Shown here in pieces: positions 1-7,081 of a stretch of DNA of 16,175 nt. The DNA comes from CAZITB01 sp964542055 (GTDB lineage: Bacteria > Planctomycetota > Phycisphaerae > Sedimentisphaerales > CAMDDF01): assembly GCA_964542055.1 (NCBI GenBank), contig CAZITB010000063.1:1-16175 (forward strand), given 5' to 3'. A program made the position numbers and the translations under genes. How positions within the stretch are numbered: the first letter of the stretch is position 1; every line of letters begins with the position of its first letter. The notes beneath the pieces were generated by a model. That model saw only the letters and a list, made by a program, of their open reading frames with translations. It was not told where the DNA came from and did not search any database.

Positions 1-24
1 AGCTGCATGAGACATGTTGGTAAG

Positions 25-40
25 CGAAAATTTTATAAAA
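25..40 (+). promoter_or_regulatory. Archaeal-type BRE/TATA box upstream of the small membrane protein
   Basis: The sequence CGAAAA followed by TTTTATAAAA matches the archaeal purine-rich BRE plus TATA arrangement. The TATA centre lies about 28 nt before the ATG at 64, which would give a leaderless or nearly leaderless transcript. No Shine-Dalgarno site is visible before 64, which fits. A chance AT-rich match is possible. Confidence 0.5.
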
Positions 41-63
41 CATTTCTTCTCGGATGATTGTTT

Positions 64-276
64 ATGAAAATCGGAAAAGAGTTTATTGAAAATGCAGTAC
101 GCTTATATCTGGTTGTCCAATTATTCTGGATGTTGCTGTTCACAGAGATTATTCTACACCAAGGATGGCTCAAATTCCCATATGTGAGCTTGGCAAAATG
201 TCTTGTTACAGTCATGCTTTTAGTATCAGGCGGTTATATGATCTGGCTGATGTTTTTGGTTGTAAGATACAAATAG
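64..276 (+). CDS. Small two-helix membrane protein of unknown function
   Basis: This 70-residue protein has a short charged N-terminus (MKIGKEFIENAVRLY), then two hydrophobic segments at about residues 15-32 and 42-67, and a short basic tail (VRYK). It is probably an integral membrane protein with two transmembrane helices. I do not recognise the family. An in-frame TTG lies two codons upstream at 58, but I prefer the ATG at 64 because it sits at the right distance from the BRE/TATA-like box at 25-40. There is no SD site. The next gene starts 62 nt after its stop with its own TATA-like element, so the two are probably transcribed separately. Confidence 0.5.
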   Translation: MKIGKEFIENAVRLYLVVQLFWMLLFTEIILHQGWLKFPYVSLAKCLVTVMLLVSGGYMIWLMFLVVRYK

Positions 277-294
277 CGTGCACTTAAGCTATTT
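271..294 (+). other. Stem-loop overlapping the stop codon of the first gene
   Basis: AAATAGC (271-277) and GCTATTT (288-294) form a perfect 7-bp stem with a 10-nt loop, and the stop codon TAG lies in the left arm. It could help transcript ending or stability. The T-run after it is weak, so I do not call it a terminator. Confidence 0.3.
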
Positions 295-302
295 ATGGCC
301 CA

Positions 303-318
303 GAAACATTAAATATAA
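303..318 (+). promoter_or_regulatory. Archaeal-type BRE/TATA box upstream of the pilin-like gene
   Basis: GAAAC followed by TTAAATATAA is centred about 26 nt before the GTG at 339, the classic spacing for a leaderless archaeal transcript. The 14-nt word starting AAACATT here is nearly repeated in front of the gene at 14690, which suggests that both belong to the same host expression system. Confidence 0.5.
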
Positions 319-338
319 GTTCAGAACAAAATAATAAG

Positions 339-980
339 GTGGCCCCAATTGTTGTAAAGAAAAGGGATGATAAACGCTCTCAGACAGCAACAGAATATCT
401 GATAATCGTAGCTGTCGTGATCGTTATAGCTTTGATTGTAATTGGTGTTTTGGGTGGAATTCCTTCAATAGGCGGCGGTGCATCTGAATCTTCTGCAAAG
501 TTACAGCTTGCTTCGCTGAAAATTGGTATCACGAATTACAAACAGGATTCTCATTCGACATTGCTGCAGTTTACCAACAACGATCCGACAACGATCCGAA
601 TTGAAGAGATGTGGATCAATGGCAAGAAGTGTTCTTTGTACCCATACAAGGCAATTCTGCAGCAAGGACAAACCAAAAAGATTACCTGCTATGGTGTTAT
701 TGGCCTCAATGAAGGCAGTCGCTTCGATTATGCTTTCAATGTGACGTACACGGATATATCAACAAGTGCTCAATATCTGATTGAGCCTGATGTAAAACTC
801 GTTGGTAAAATTGCCCAAGGCAGTGAATTGCATACAGGTCAGACTTCGTCTTACTGTTACGATTTGACAGGTGCATCCGGCTATGGAATGGCCCTGTTTC
901 TTGCACGTCGTCTCATTACGGACAAGATGGCTATATCGACGGCACTGAAAAATCATTCACTTCCCTTTCAGACAACGTAA
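339..980 (+). CDS. Class III (archaeal type IV) pilin-like surface protein, N-terminal part up to a frameshift
   Basis: The N-terminus is a class III prepilin signal: basic residues (VVKKRDDKR), then SQTATEYL and a roughly 20-residue hydrophobic helix ending in GVLGGIP. In archaea the EppA/FlaK-type peptidase cleaves before such a Q and the hydrophobic helix packs into the pilus core. After it comes a beta-rich extracellular region to about residue 170, with a C-x(16)-C pair typical of secreted proteins. The last ~29 residues (from about MALFLARR) are out-of-frame sequence: the true reading frame continues from about 893 into the DUF1566 units. I chose GTG 339 because it is 26 nt from the TATA-like box and gives the basic stretch before the signal. 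Taken with the following entry this was, or is, one protein of about 474 residues. Confidence 0.75.
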   Translation: MAPIVVKKRDDKRSQTATEYLIIVAVVIVIALIVIGVLGGIPSIGGGASESSAKLQLASLKIGITNYKQDSHSTLLQFTNNDPTTIRIEEMWINGKKCSLYPYKAILQQGQTKKITCYGVIGLNEGSRFDYAFNVTYTDISTSAQYLIEPDVKLVGKIAQGSELHTGQTSSYCYDLTGASGYGMALFLARRLITDKMAISTALKNHSLPFQTT

Positions 981-1762
981 TAAAAGATGAATATACCGGA
1001 CTCTATTGGACGACGAATGAAACCGCAGATATTACAAGAGCTAATGCTATTACGTATTGTGGTGAATTGGACCAAGGCGGTTATGATGACTGGCGAGTGC
1101 CTAACATTGTAGAACTGACGACCGTTATGAACAGTGGTACTACGGGAAATCCCTCGCCGAATGGTGAGTGGGTCAATGATTACTATTGGTCGTCTACATC
1201 ACAAAGTGATCCTTACTACTGGTATCTTATTTTTGGAGACGGATATTTTTACGGAAGCAGAACTGCAAATGCGGCTCAGGCAAGCGTACGAGCGATTTGT
1301 GTCCGCGGGTCGACAACAGGCATCACGCTCTCAGATGGTGAAAAATCGTTTGTCGATGTCGGTGATGGGACGGTTGTTGATACTGATACGGGCATTATCT
1401 GGACAAAGGCAGCTAACTATACAAGTTCTAATTATTGGAACAATTCGATAACTTATTGCGACACAGTGGAGACTGGTGGGTACACTGATTGGCGCTTGCC
1501 CACGGCAAGCGAAGGAGCGACATTGATTGATTATAGTTGTGAAAGCGCAGGAGAGGATTGTTTTGCACGATACATGAATGGTGTGTTCACGCATGGTTAT
1601 AGCGAAGATCCTTCGGATTGGCAAAACTTGCACTACTGGACAGGAACGACGCCATCGTCGGATACTGGCGATGCCTACGTCGTCTCTATGAACACTGGCG
1701 TCCTCAACTACGACGCCTATAAGGACTATGATTTCTCTGTCCGGTGTGTCCGTAACCGGTAG
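893..1762 (+). CDS. C-terminal part of the pilin-like protein: two DUF1566 (Lcl-type) units, separated from its N-terminus by a -1 frameshift
   Basis: Reading on from about 893 in the other frame gives PVSCTSSHYGQDGYIDG and then two copies of the DUF1566 / Lcl C-terminal fold. Unit 1 has TGLYW, GGYDDWRVPN, YYWSSTS and VRAICVRG. Unit 2 has TGIIWTKA, GGYTDWRLPT, HYWTGTT and FSVRCVRNR at the natural end. Adding one C to the CCC at about 892-895 restores a continuous gene from 339 to 1762. The domain is extracellular, found in Legionella collagen-like adhesins and many surface proteins, so the product is probably a pilin-anchored adhesin or surface display protein. If translated separately, the only starts in this part are weak ones (for example TTG 1067) with no SD, so independent expression is unlikely. 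A sequencing indel, a real pseudogene and programmed frameshifting all remain possible. Confidence 0.7.
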   Translation, partial: PVSCTSSHYGQDGYIDGTEKSFTSLSDNVIKDEYTGLYWTTNETADITRANAITYCGELDQGGYDDWRVPNIVELTTVMNSGTTGNPSPNGEWVNDYYWSSTSQSDPYYWYLIFGDGYFYGSRTANAAQASVRAICVRGSTTGITLSDGEKSFVDVGDGTVVDTDTGIIWTKAANYTSSNYWNNSITYCDTVETGGYTDWRLPTASEGATLIDYSCESAGEDCFARYMNGVFTHGYSEDPSDWQNLHYWTGTTPSSDTGDAYVVSMNTGVLNYDAYKDYDFSVRCVRNR

Positions 1763-1770
1763 ATATGTCT

Positions 1771-2172
1771 TCAGTTGCTAAGTTTATTCCATACCCGCCT
1801 CTGTTCTCTCCAGTCAGTCTCCAGCACCATCTCCCGAATCATTCGCTCACGGATGGGATCAAGGCCTTTCTCCACTCTTGGCAGATTCAAAATAGCTTCC
1901 TGAATATCTGGTGCAAGCAGACGAAAATTCATAATCTGCGTCATCCTTGCCCGTGAGACATGACCGAGACGGGCTATTTCTGCATAGTCCCTGACGACTT
2001 TGTCTGTAATCAGTTTTTCAAAATGGATAGCCAGTGCCATCATACGGGTGACACGGGGAATCCGGCCTGAAACAAAGACGGGCTTTTCTTCCGGCGCATC
2101 AATTGATATTTCTTTACGGCCTTTTTTGCCGTTTGTCAGGTTGATATCATATTTCACAGTGAGCGGTTTCAT
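1771..2172 (-). CDS. Small HTH (ParB-like) protein linked to a serine recombinase
   Basis: This 133-residue basic protein has a helix-turn-helix-like segment at about residues 60-95 (DYAEIARLGHVSRARMTQIM), similar to the HTH of ParB-type proteins. Its start ATGA overlaps the recombinase stop by 4 nt and is preceded by a strong SD (GCAGGAGG, 7 nt before the ATG), so the two are translationally coupled. Small proteins of this type repeatedly follow large serine recombinases with a DUF2924 partner in bacteria such as planctomycetes. It may direct or regulate the recombinase, although that role is inferred. Its stop lies only 8 bp from the stop of the convergent surface-protein gene, with no visible terminator between them. 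Confidence 0.75.
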   Translation of the reverse strand: MKPLTVKYDINLTNGKKGRKEISIDAPEEKPVFVSGRIPRVTRMMALAIHFEKLITDKVVRDYAEIARLGHVSRARMTQIMNFRLLAPDIQEAILNLPRVEKGLDPIRERMIREMVLETDWREQRRVWNKLSN

Positions 2173-3713
2173 GATTTGGCCTCCTGCAGCATAAGGTTTC
2201 CTATGCCGTTTTCTCTGTACGTTATTGATACTTGCTGGTTGTCGGGTGTACCGTCATAATCGATTCTTTCAATAAGCAGATTCAAAACACGCTGCTGCTC
2301 AGTTGGACTCAGGGTATCCCAAATCTGATTGAAATCAGCGAAAGTTTCCGTGGCAGCGTCCCTACTGGGTAAGTCTCCTGAAAAGGTTTCAAGCTCGTGG
2401 ACAATGTCTGCTTTTCTGCCTTCTGCCATTCTTAATTCTTCATTCAGTTCGTGAACTCGCATAGAAACATCACCATTAGGGGAATCAAGCAGTAGCCGCA
2501 GCTTACGATGGATATTTGGCAATCGTCGGTTGAGAATTTTTAATTCCCGCTCTATTTCCCGCCTCTTACGAATAGACTTGACGTTAGCCTCTTCGAGAGC
2601 ATCCAGCATTAATTGAGGGTCACGGGCAAAATCCCTGACCTGATCAATCACAAAGTCTTCGATTGCCGGAGCAGATACAGATGGAGCATTGCATGAACTG
2701 CGTCCGTTTTTGACCGCATGATTGCACACGTAATATCGGTATCGCCTATTTTTGCGAACAGTATATGTGTGCCCCATGCCGCATCCGCAATGACAACAGT
2801 GAAGCAAGTCTTTAAGGAGGTAATAATTCTGTCCGCCGTATCCAGAGGTTCCGCCGCTATGTCTGTTTTTAGTCAAAAGCCGCTGAACATCTTTCCATAT
2901 CTGCTCATCGATAATAGCGTCATGTTCACCTTCGTAAATCTCGTTGCCGTATTTTGTTTTGCCAAGGTAGGTGATGTTAGTGAGCAGGCAATGTATTTTA
3001 GCCTTATCAAATTTCTTATCACCAATCACTTTGCCTTTTTTAGTTACCCATCGTTTGGTATGATAGCCTTTGATGCTGGCCTCTTGGGCGGTCTTGATAA
3101 GCGTCTTGTTCTTGAGGTACATACCAAAGATTTCTTTTACCTGCTTTGCTTCTTCAGTATTGATTACAAGGCGCGAGCCGCTTTCATTACGTTCAATGTC
3201 ATATCCAAGCAATGGTCTGCCCCCTGAATATTTGCCTTTTCGACGAGCAGCAGCGATTTTATCTCTGGTTCGTTCGGCAATCATCTCACGTTCAAACTGA
3301 GCAAATGAAAGCAGGACATGCAGTATCAGTTTACCCATTGATGTTGATGTATCAAATTGCTGTGTGACTGACACAAAAGCAACTCCGTATTCATCAAAGA
3401 CTTCCATCATTTTTGAAAAGTCTATCAACGAACGACTGAGACGATCTACCCTTTGAACGACCACTATATCGATAAGGCCTTGCTTGATATCTTCCATCAT
3501 TTTTTGCAGACCGGGCCGTATCATTGTGCCGCCGCTGAATCCGCCATCGCTGAAACTGTCAACGTACTCCCAGCCGTCAGGAGCATGAGAAGCGATATAG
3601 GATTCGCAGGCATCCTGCTGGGCATCCAGAGAGTTGAAATCCTGTTCCAGCCCATGGTCGGTTGATTTGCGGCAGTATATTGCTGCACGTATTGCAGGTT
3701 TGGGCTTTACCAC
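2169..3713 (-). CDS. Large serine recombinase (resolvase/invertase family integrase)
   Basis: This 514-residue protein has the full large serine recombinase layout. The resolvase catalytic domain (about 8-150) has nucleophile Ser17 in YCRKSTD, an SDGGFSGGTMIRPGL segment and QRVDRLSRS. A recombinase domain spans about 165-280, and a zinc ribbon has Cys306/309 (HCCHCGCG) and Cys330/Cys341. A predicted coiled coil runs from about 375 to 440 (KSIRKRREIERELKILNRRL), followed by a C-terminal tail. Such enzymes cut and rejoin att sites through a Ser-DNA link to integrate and excise mobile elements. It starts with GTG at 3713, overlapping the last base of the upstream DUF2924 stop; AAAGGAG lies about 9 nt upstream. 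All catalytic landmarks are present, so it appears active. It is probably the mobility enzyme of the element holding the minus-strand block. Confidence 0.95.
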   Translation of the reverse strand: MVKPKPAIRAAIYCRKSTDHGLEQDFNSLDAQQDACESYIASHAPDGWEYVDSFSDGGFSGGTMIRPGLQKMMEDIKQGLIDIVVVQRVDRLSRSLIDFSKMMEVFDEYGVAFVSVTQQFDTSTSMGKLILHVLLSFAQFEREMIAERTRDKIAAARRKGKYSGGRPLLGYDIERNESGSRLVINTEEAKQVKEIFGMYLKNKTLIKTAQEASIKGYHTKRWVTKKGKVIGDKKFDKAKIHCLLTNITYLGKTKYGNEIYEGEHDAIIDEQIWKDVQRLLTKNRHSGGTSGYGGQNYYLLKDLLHCCHCGCGMGHTYTVRKNRRYRYYVCNHAVKNGRSSCNAPSVSAPAIEDFVIDQVRDFARDPQLMLDALEEANVKSIRKRREIERELKILNRRLPNIHRKLRLLLDSPNGDVSMRVHELNEELRMAEGRKADIVHELETFSGDLPSRDAATETFADFNQIWDTLSPTEQQRVLNLLIERIDYDGTPDNQQVSITYRENGIGNLMLQEAKS

Positions 3714-4201
3714 TACTTCATCTCCTTTCTGGACAGATTAAAGAAGGCGTAACCGTTACAGTGCGAGCCTGACACCACCTTAGCAATAGATGAGAGGGAG
3801 CGGTATTTCTCCCCCTCAAACAGAAAGCCGTCGGGCAGAACCGTTACTTCAATCACTTCGCCCTTATAGTTGCGAGTAATAATCGTTCCGGGCATCGGTA
3901 GACGAGAGTCTTGAGCGAAACGAACAGGAACGGTAACCATATTCTTGCTTTCAGGTGGTTTTGGCTTAGCTTTCGGAGCCGTCGTTCGGATATCGCTCAT
4001 CCGGGCGATCTCCTCGGCTTTTTTTCTTGCACGCAGTGAAATATCACCTTCTTGATGCATCTGAATACCCCATAGGATTCGCTTAACTAACCATTCCTTA
4101 TTACCAGAACGGCTAAGTTCAGCGAAGACTTCGGCATATTTCTGTTTTAGCTGCCTTACCGTCATCCTTTGCAGCTTCACCTTTTCTTTTTCGATATTCA
4201 T
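3713..4201 (-). CDS. DUF2924 family protein, recombinase partner
   Basis: The N-terminal half (MTVRQLKQKYAEVF, SRSGNKEWLVKRILWGIQ, LRARKKAEEIA) is the helical DUF2924 signature. The C-terminal half is a compact beta-rich domain (PGTIITRNYKGEVIEVTVL, FLFEGEKYRSLSSIA, GSHCNGYAFFNL), seen in many family members and probably DNA-associated. It is almost always found beside large serine recombinases, as here, and is thought to assist them; its biochemical role is unknown. I place the start at 4201 because GGAG lies 7 nt before that ATG. An in-frame ATG at 4207 is too close to the SD. The product is 162 residues. Its stop TAG shares a base with the GTG start of the recombinase. Confidence 0.85.
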   Translation of the reverse strand: MNIEKEKVKLQRMTVRQLKQKYAEVFAELSRSGNKEWLVKRILWGIQMHQEGDISLRARKKAEEIARMSDIRTTAPKAKPKPPESKNMVTVPVRFAQDSRLPMPGTIITRNYKGEVIEVTVLPDGFLFEGEKYRSLSSIAKVVSGSHCNGYAFFNLSRKEMK

Positions 4202-4269
4202 AGGCATACTCCGATTAATATTTTACATTCACTTCTGTTAACCATCGGGTCGCATATGAGCCATGAATT

Positions 4270-4437
4270 TCAGGATTCATCAAGTTGATTCTGAGGATAT
4301 TCTGCATATTCTTCAGAAGTTTTTTCAAGGGCCAGAATATGGCTTTTTTGCAGCCTGATTAGGCCTTTGGCCAGAATTTCCACCAGTTCTTGGCGACACT
4401 GGTCAGGGTTAAGATGTTCAGGGGCTATTTGCCGCAT
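4270..4437 (-). CDS. 55-residue helical protein of the recombinase/DUF2924 module
   Basis: This small frame begins with MRQIAPEHLNPDQ and continues with a helix, CRQELVEILAKGLIRLQKS, ending YPQNQLDES. The ILAKGLIRLQ pattern resembles small proteins that I associate with DUF2924/recombinase loci in bacteria (recalled, not searched). The ATG at 4437 overlaps the end of the upstream membrane-protein gene by 13 nt and is preceded by GGGGGG about 5 nt away, a plausible SD site. A 68-nt gap separates it from the DUF2924 gene. The function is unknown. The overlap, codon structure and position in the module make it a probable real gene despite its size. Confidence 0.65.
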   Translation of the reverse strand: MRQIAPEHLNPDQCRQELVEILAKGLIRLQKSHILALEKTSEEYAEYPQNQLDES

Positions 4438-4682
4438 TTGCGCCCCCCGTAATCGTCACAGGGTGACTTATCTGGCTTTTTCTTGCCTGAAGGTTTTAGG
4501 ATTGTAAATTGCTGTTTAAGTTCGGTGTACTTTTGAGGATTATCCTCTTTCCACCGATTCCACCTGTCGTAGTCCCGAATTTCCTTAAAAAGTTCTGCCA
4601 TCATGCAGTAAAAATGATGTGAACCACAAATAAGCAGGCCTATGGCAAAGAGATTTACAAAAAGCGATATAATATCTTTCAT
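4425..4682 (-). CDS. Small single-pass membrane protein of the ubiquitin-like operon
   Basis: The 85-residue product has one hydrophobic helix near the N-terminus (about residues 5-22, ISLFVNLFAIGLLICG), then a charged cytoplasmic-looking helix (ELFKEIRDYDRWNRWKE), and ends in a Lys/Cys/Gly-rich tail, CDDYGGRKCGK. I start it at 4682, where GGAG is 7 nt upstream; an ATG at 4688 is nearly on top of the SD. It follows the JAB-E1 gene by 30 nt and overlaps the next small gene by 13 nt, so it is co-transcribed. I do not recognise the family. A membrane anchor for the modification machinery is one possibility. The GG close to the C-terminus is worth noting. Confidence 0.65.
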   Translation of the reverse strand: MKDIISLFVNLFAIGLLICGSHHFYCMMAELFKEIRDYDRWNRWKEDNPQKYTELKQQFTILKPSGKKKPDKSPCDDYGGRKCGK

Positions 4683-4712
4683 GTTCATTCTCCATAACTA
4701 CTGGGTTATTTC

Positions 4713-6617
4713 TTATGGCTTCTTTTCAGAAACTACTTCGACAGACACTACAGAGTACGGTCGTGCTTCATCTAAGGGCATAGGCTGAACCGTAGTTTCA
4801 TCTTTCATCGAACATCCCATCAATCCGCAGAAGTTTGGATTTGCAAGAAAACCGCTCAAGCAGACAATGAATTCGAACATTTCATCTGAGGCGATTTCAG
4901 AGAAGATACATGGGCAAAGCTTTTGCCAAGAGGCATTTCCTTTAGTTCTGGAAAGAAAGTGCGGGCATACATCTTCATTATCATAAAGGCTTGCAGAACT
5001 TGAGAGATAGATTTGCGGCTGATTATCAAGATCAAATTCAATCTTTACATCAGCAGATTCCCGGCTAAACGATTGCCCAAGAACGACATCTTTGAGAATA
5101 ATTACCAGGTCTGTCACAATGCCTTCAATCTCAAAACCAGAATTCTTAGCATTGTCTATAAGTGATGCGATAATAGTTTCTATATTATTTTCCATTGTCT
5201 GTGTTCCTTTCTTTTGATTGATATCATAAATCTTGATCCCTTCTGGAAAGCATTTACCGGAATCACCAGCACCGAACAGGCTGTATGGACTGCATGAGCT
5301 GCATCCTGAAAACGAAGGGAAGTCTGTGGTAAATGTTGTTGCTTTCATAAAATCATAAAAGACATACCTAAAAACAGGTTTGCATCCGGTCACATAACCC
5401 ATGAATTCAGTTACTGCCAGATTAGCAATAACGCCATTTAGTGAAGCTACTGCCGGGGCCTTGACATCCTCACCTGCGATATATCCACGTTGGATTGCAA
5501 TATTTCGCTGATCTTCAGGGAGCATTTCCTGTCGTGCGGTATTAAGATCAATTCCGTCAATGCAGTTTAGACAACCCATCCCGGGCAGAGATATCCTGAC
5601 CTGGCCACCGGCATCGATAATTGCTCCATCTACACTATTGATTCCGGTACCGGTATCGATATAAGGGATCATATAGCGGGCAGAAAGATTGTTAGTGATA
5701 AACCTTGAGGACTCGTTGTCCGTGCAGCCGAAAAGAATGTCACATGATTTCATTGCTTTTTGGACGGCCTCACTTTCGATCCCTTCGTCCAATGCTGTAA
5801 CATTGATTTTAGGATTGATGAGCATTGCATAGTTTTTGAGCATATCAACTTTTTTGGTCTTCGCAGCGGCATCCCTTAAGGTACTTCCTGCTAGTCGGTT
5901 GAGGTTGGTTGATTCGACCTTGTCAAAATCGCTGATGATGATGTTTGCAACGCCAAGACGAACCAGTTTCACGAATACCTCAGCACCCATACCGCCCGCA
6001 CCAATGATGCCGACAGTTGTGTCGCTGATCTTTAGCTGACCTTCGGGGCCAAATGCCAGAACCTGCCGGTTGTAGAGAGTGTCATTGATACTACCTGACT
6101 GTGCATTATGCAGCGGTGATGAGGTTGGCAGAATCTCTATTGAGCTTTCTCCGATGACTCGGATACGATCAAAGGCTTTCATTGCCTTGCTCTGCTCATC
6201 ATACCAGCGTGCATAAACACTGTTTTGACCAAAGACCATACTTACATGGGGGCCGCTGCCAAGAGCTTCGACTTCTTTTGGGAAACTCTGGCTGTCGCTG
6301 GCATCATCAATACAGGAGAATCTGACAGATCCGCTACTGAATGGATGCGAGTGCATATTGATAAGGCTGGAATTACTTTCCTTTGCCAGATGCCAGACAT
6401 GCTGGATAAACTGCGGCTTTGGTACAATTCTGGTCGGTGTCTGACTCTCCAGACATGAGCTGTCGGGGATTATCAGTGTTCGAACCAGAATGCGAGTGCA
6501 CTTGTCGGTTTTGTTGATGCCGCCCAAAGCAAAACAGAACTGCTCCTGCTCATTTTGGAGCAGATACTCTTTAGCTCGTTCATAGTCCTGTTCAGTAAAA
6601 ATCATTTCTGTTCTCAT
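4713..6617 (-). CDS. JAB (MPN/Mov34) peptidase-E1 (ThiF-type) fusion with a C-terminal extension
   Basis: This 634-residue multidomain enzyme starts at 6617, 7 nt after GGAGG, overlapping the E2 stop. Residues 1-150 form a JAB/JAMM metalloprotease: zinc motif His89-Ser-His91-Pro with Ser101 and Asp104, and Glu23 or Glu25 as likely general base. JAB enzymes trim or remove ubiquitin-like tags. Residues 180-450 are an E1/ThiF adenylating domain: Rossmann loop GAGGMG (206-211), Asp230/Asp232, NLNR (238-241), TKK (254-256), GCTDN (297-301), and zinc CxxC pairs 349/352 and 439/442. It would adenylate the modifier's C-terminal Gly. No cysteine lies between 352 and 412, so the thioester Cys is unclear; Cys412 is a candidate. 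Residues 475-634 are an unidentified cysteine-containing domain with its own in-frame ATG and SD at 5195. Fusions of E1 with JAB are known from bacterial ubiquitin-like operons. Confidence 0.92.
   Translation of the reverse strand: MRTEMIFTEQDYERAKEYLLQNEQEQFCFALGGINKTDKCTRILVRTLIIPDSSCLESQTPTRIVPKPQFIQHVWHLAKESNSSLINMHSHPFSSGSVRFSCIDDASDSQSFPKEVEALGSGPHVSMVFGQNSVYARWYDEQSKAMKAFDRIRVIGESSIEILPTSSPLHNAQSGSINDTLYNRQVLAFGPEGQLKISDTTVGIIGAGGMGAEVFVKLVRLGVANIIISDFDKVESTNLNRLAGSTLRDAAAKTKKVDMLKNYAMLINPKINVTALDEGIESEAVQKAMKSCDILFGCTDNESSRFITNNLSARYMIPYIDTGTGINSVDGAIIDAGGQVRISLPGMGCLNCIDGIDLNTARQEMLPEDQRNIAIQRGYIAGEDVKAPAVASLNGVIANLAVTEFMGYVTGCKPVFRYVFYDFMKATTFTTDFPSFSGCSSCSPYSLFGAGDSGKCFPEGIKIYDINQKKGTQTMENNIETIIASLIDNAKNSGFEIEGIVTDLVIILKDVVLGQSFSRESADVKIEFDLDNQPQIYLSSSASLYDNEDVCPHFLSRTKGNASWQKLCPCIFSEIASDEMFEFIVCLSGFLANPNFCGLMGCSMKDETTVQPMPLDEARPYSVVSVEVVSEKKP
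5195..5215 (-). promoter_or_regulatory. Possible internal ribosome binding site and start within the JAB-E1 gene
   Basis: AAAGGA stands 9 nt before an in-frame ATG at 5195 (residue 475, MENNIETI). It could allow separate translation of the C-terminal 160 residues (4713-5195), or be a relic of two once separate genes that fused by loss of a stop codon. Confidence 0.4.
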
Positions 6618-7030
6618 CATCTCACCTCCGATGCTATAGCCTGATAACATGCGTCAATTGCTTTCAGCAGGGTTGAGCCGGCAAACATATCATTAAAATT
6701 GGGTTTCCATTTTTTGATATGTACGCAGTACCATGCGAAGCCCATCCCTCGAAGTTCTTTACTCACATAATCTTTTTCAAAATAGTGTCTCGGTTTACTG
6801 CCATCAGTAAGTCTGACCCCCTGATCAATATAAAATCTATTTGGGGGAACTTCCGGAAAATTGAGCGGAAGATCAATAAGCATTCTGGAAGTGTCTCGAT
6901 TAAATCCGGGTGGCATGTCAAATCTGTTTATTAGAATCCAATCATCTTCAAAATCAATCTCGCCAAATCGCATTGAAATAAGTTCGGCTTCCTTTAAGAC
7001 TCGATCTGGATGTTTCAAAATTTCGAGCAT
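6617..7030 (-). CDS. Prokaryotic E2-like (UBC fold) protein, family E type
   Basis: The 137-residue protein resembles the bacterial E2 family E (Prok-E2_E): WILINRFDMPPGF, then TSRMLIDLPLNFPEVPP (the strand-P-x-x-P segment of UBC folds), FYIDQGVRL, and GFAWYCVHIKKWKP followed by a C-terminal helix. E2s accept the activated modifier from E1 as a thioester and pass it to a target. Cys102 with the neighbouring His104 is the best active-site candidate; the only other cysteine is Cys128 in the last helix. It starts 7 nt after AAGGAG. The stop overlaps the JAB-E1 start region (AGATGATG), a strong sign of coupled translation and joint function. Confidence 0.85.
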   Translation of the reverse strand: MLEILKHPDRVLKEAELISMRFGEIDFEDDWILINRFDMPPGFNRDTSRMLIDLPLNFPEVPPNRFYIDQGVRLTDGSKPRHYFEKDYVSKELRGMGFAWYCVHIKKWKPNFNDMFAGSTLLKAIDACYQAIASEVR

Positions 7031-7081
7031 GGTTTGTCTCCTTGAGAAAATGTGGGGCTGATGGTGCAGCCCCGCTGGTTG

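Noticed and set aside
2718..3227. 169-codon plus-strand frame inside the recombinase gene
   Set aside because: It is antisense to the zinc ribbon and recombinase domains of a well-supported gene, with no motif of its own.
6618..6650. Start of the JAB-E1 gene at ATG 6650
   Set aside because: This would overlap the E2 gene by 34 nt without an SD. GGAGG sits correctly before 6617-6620.
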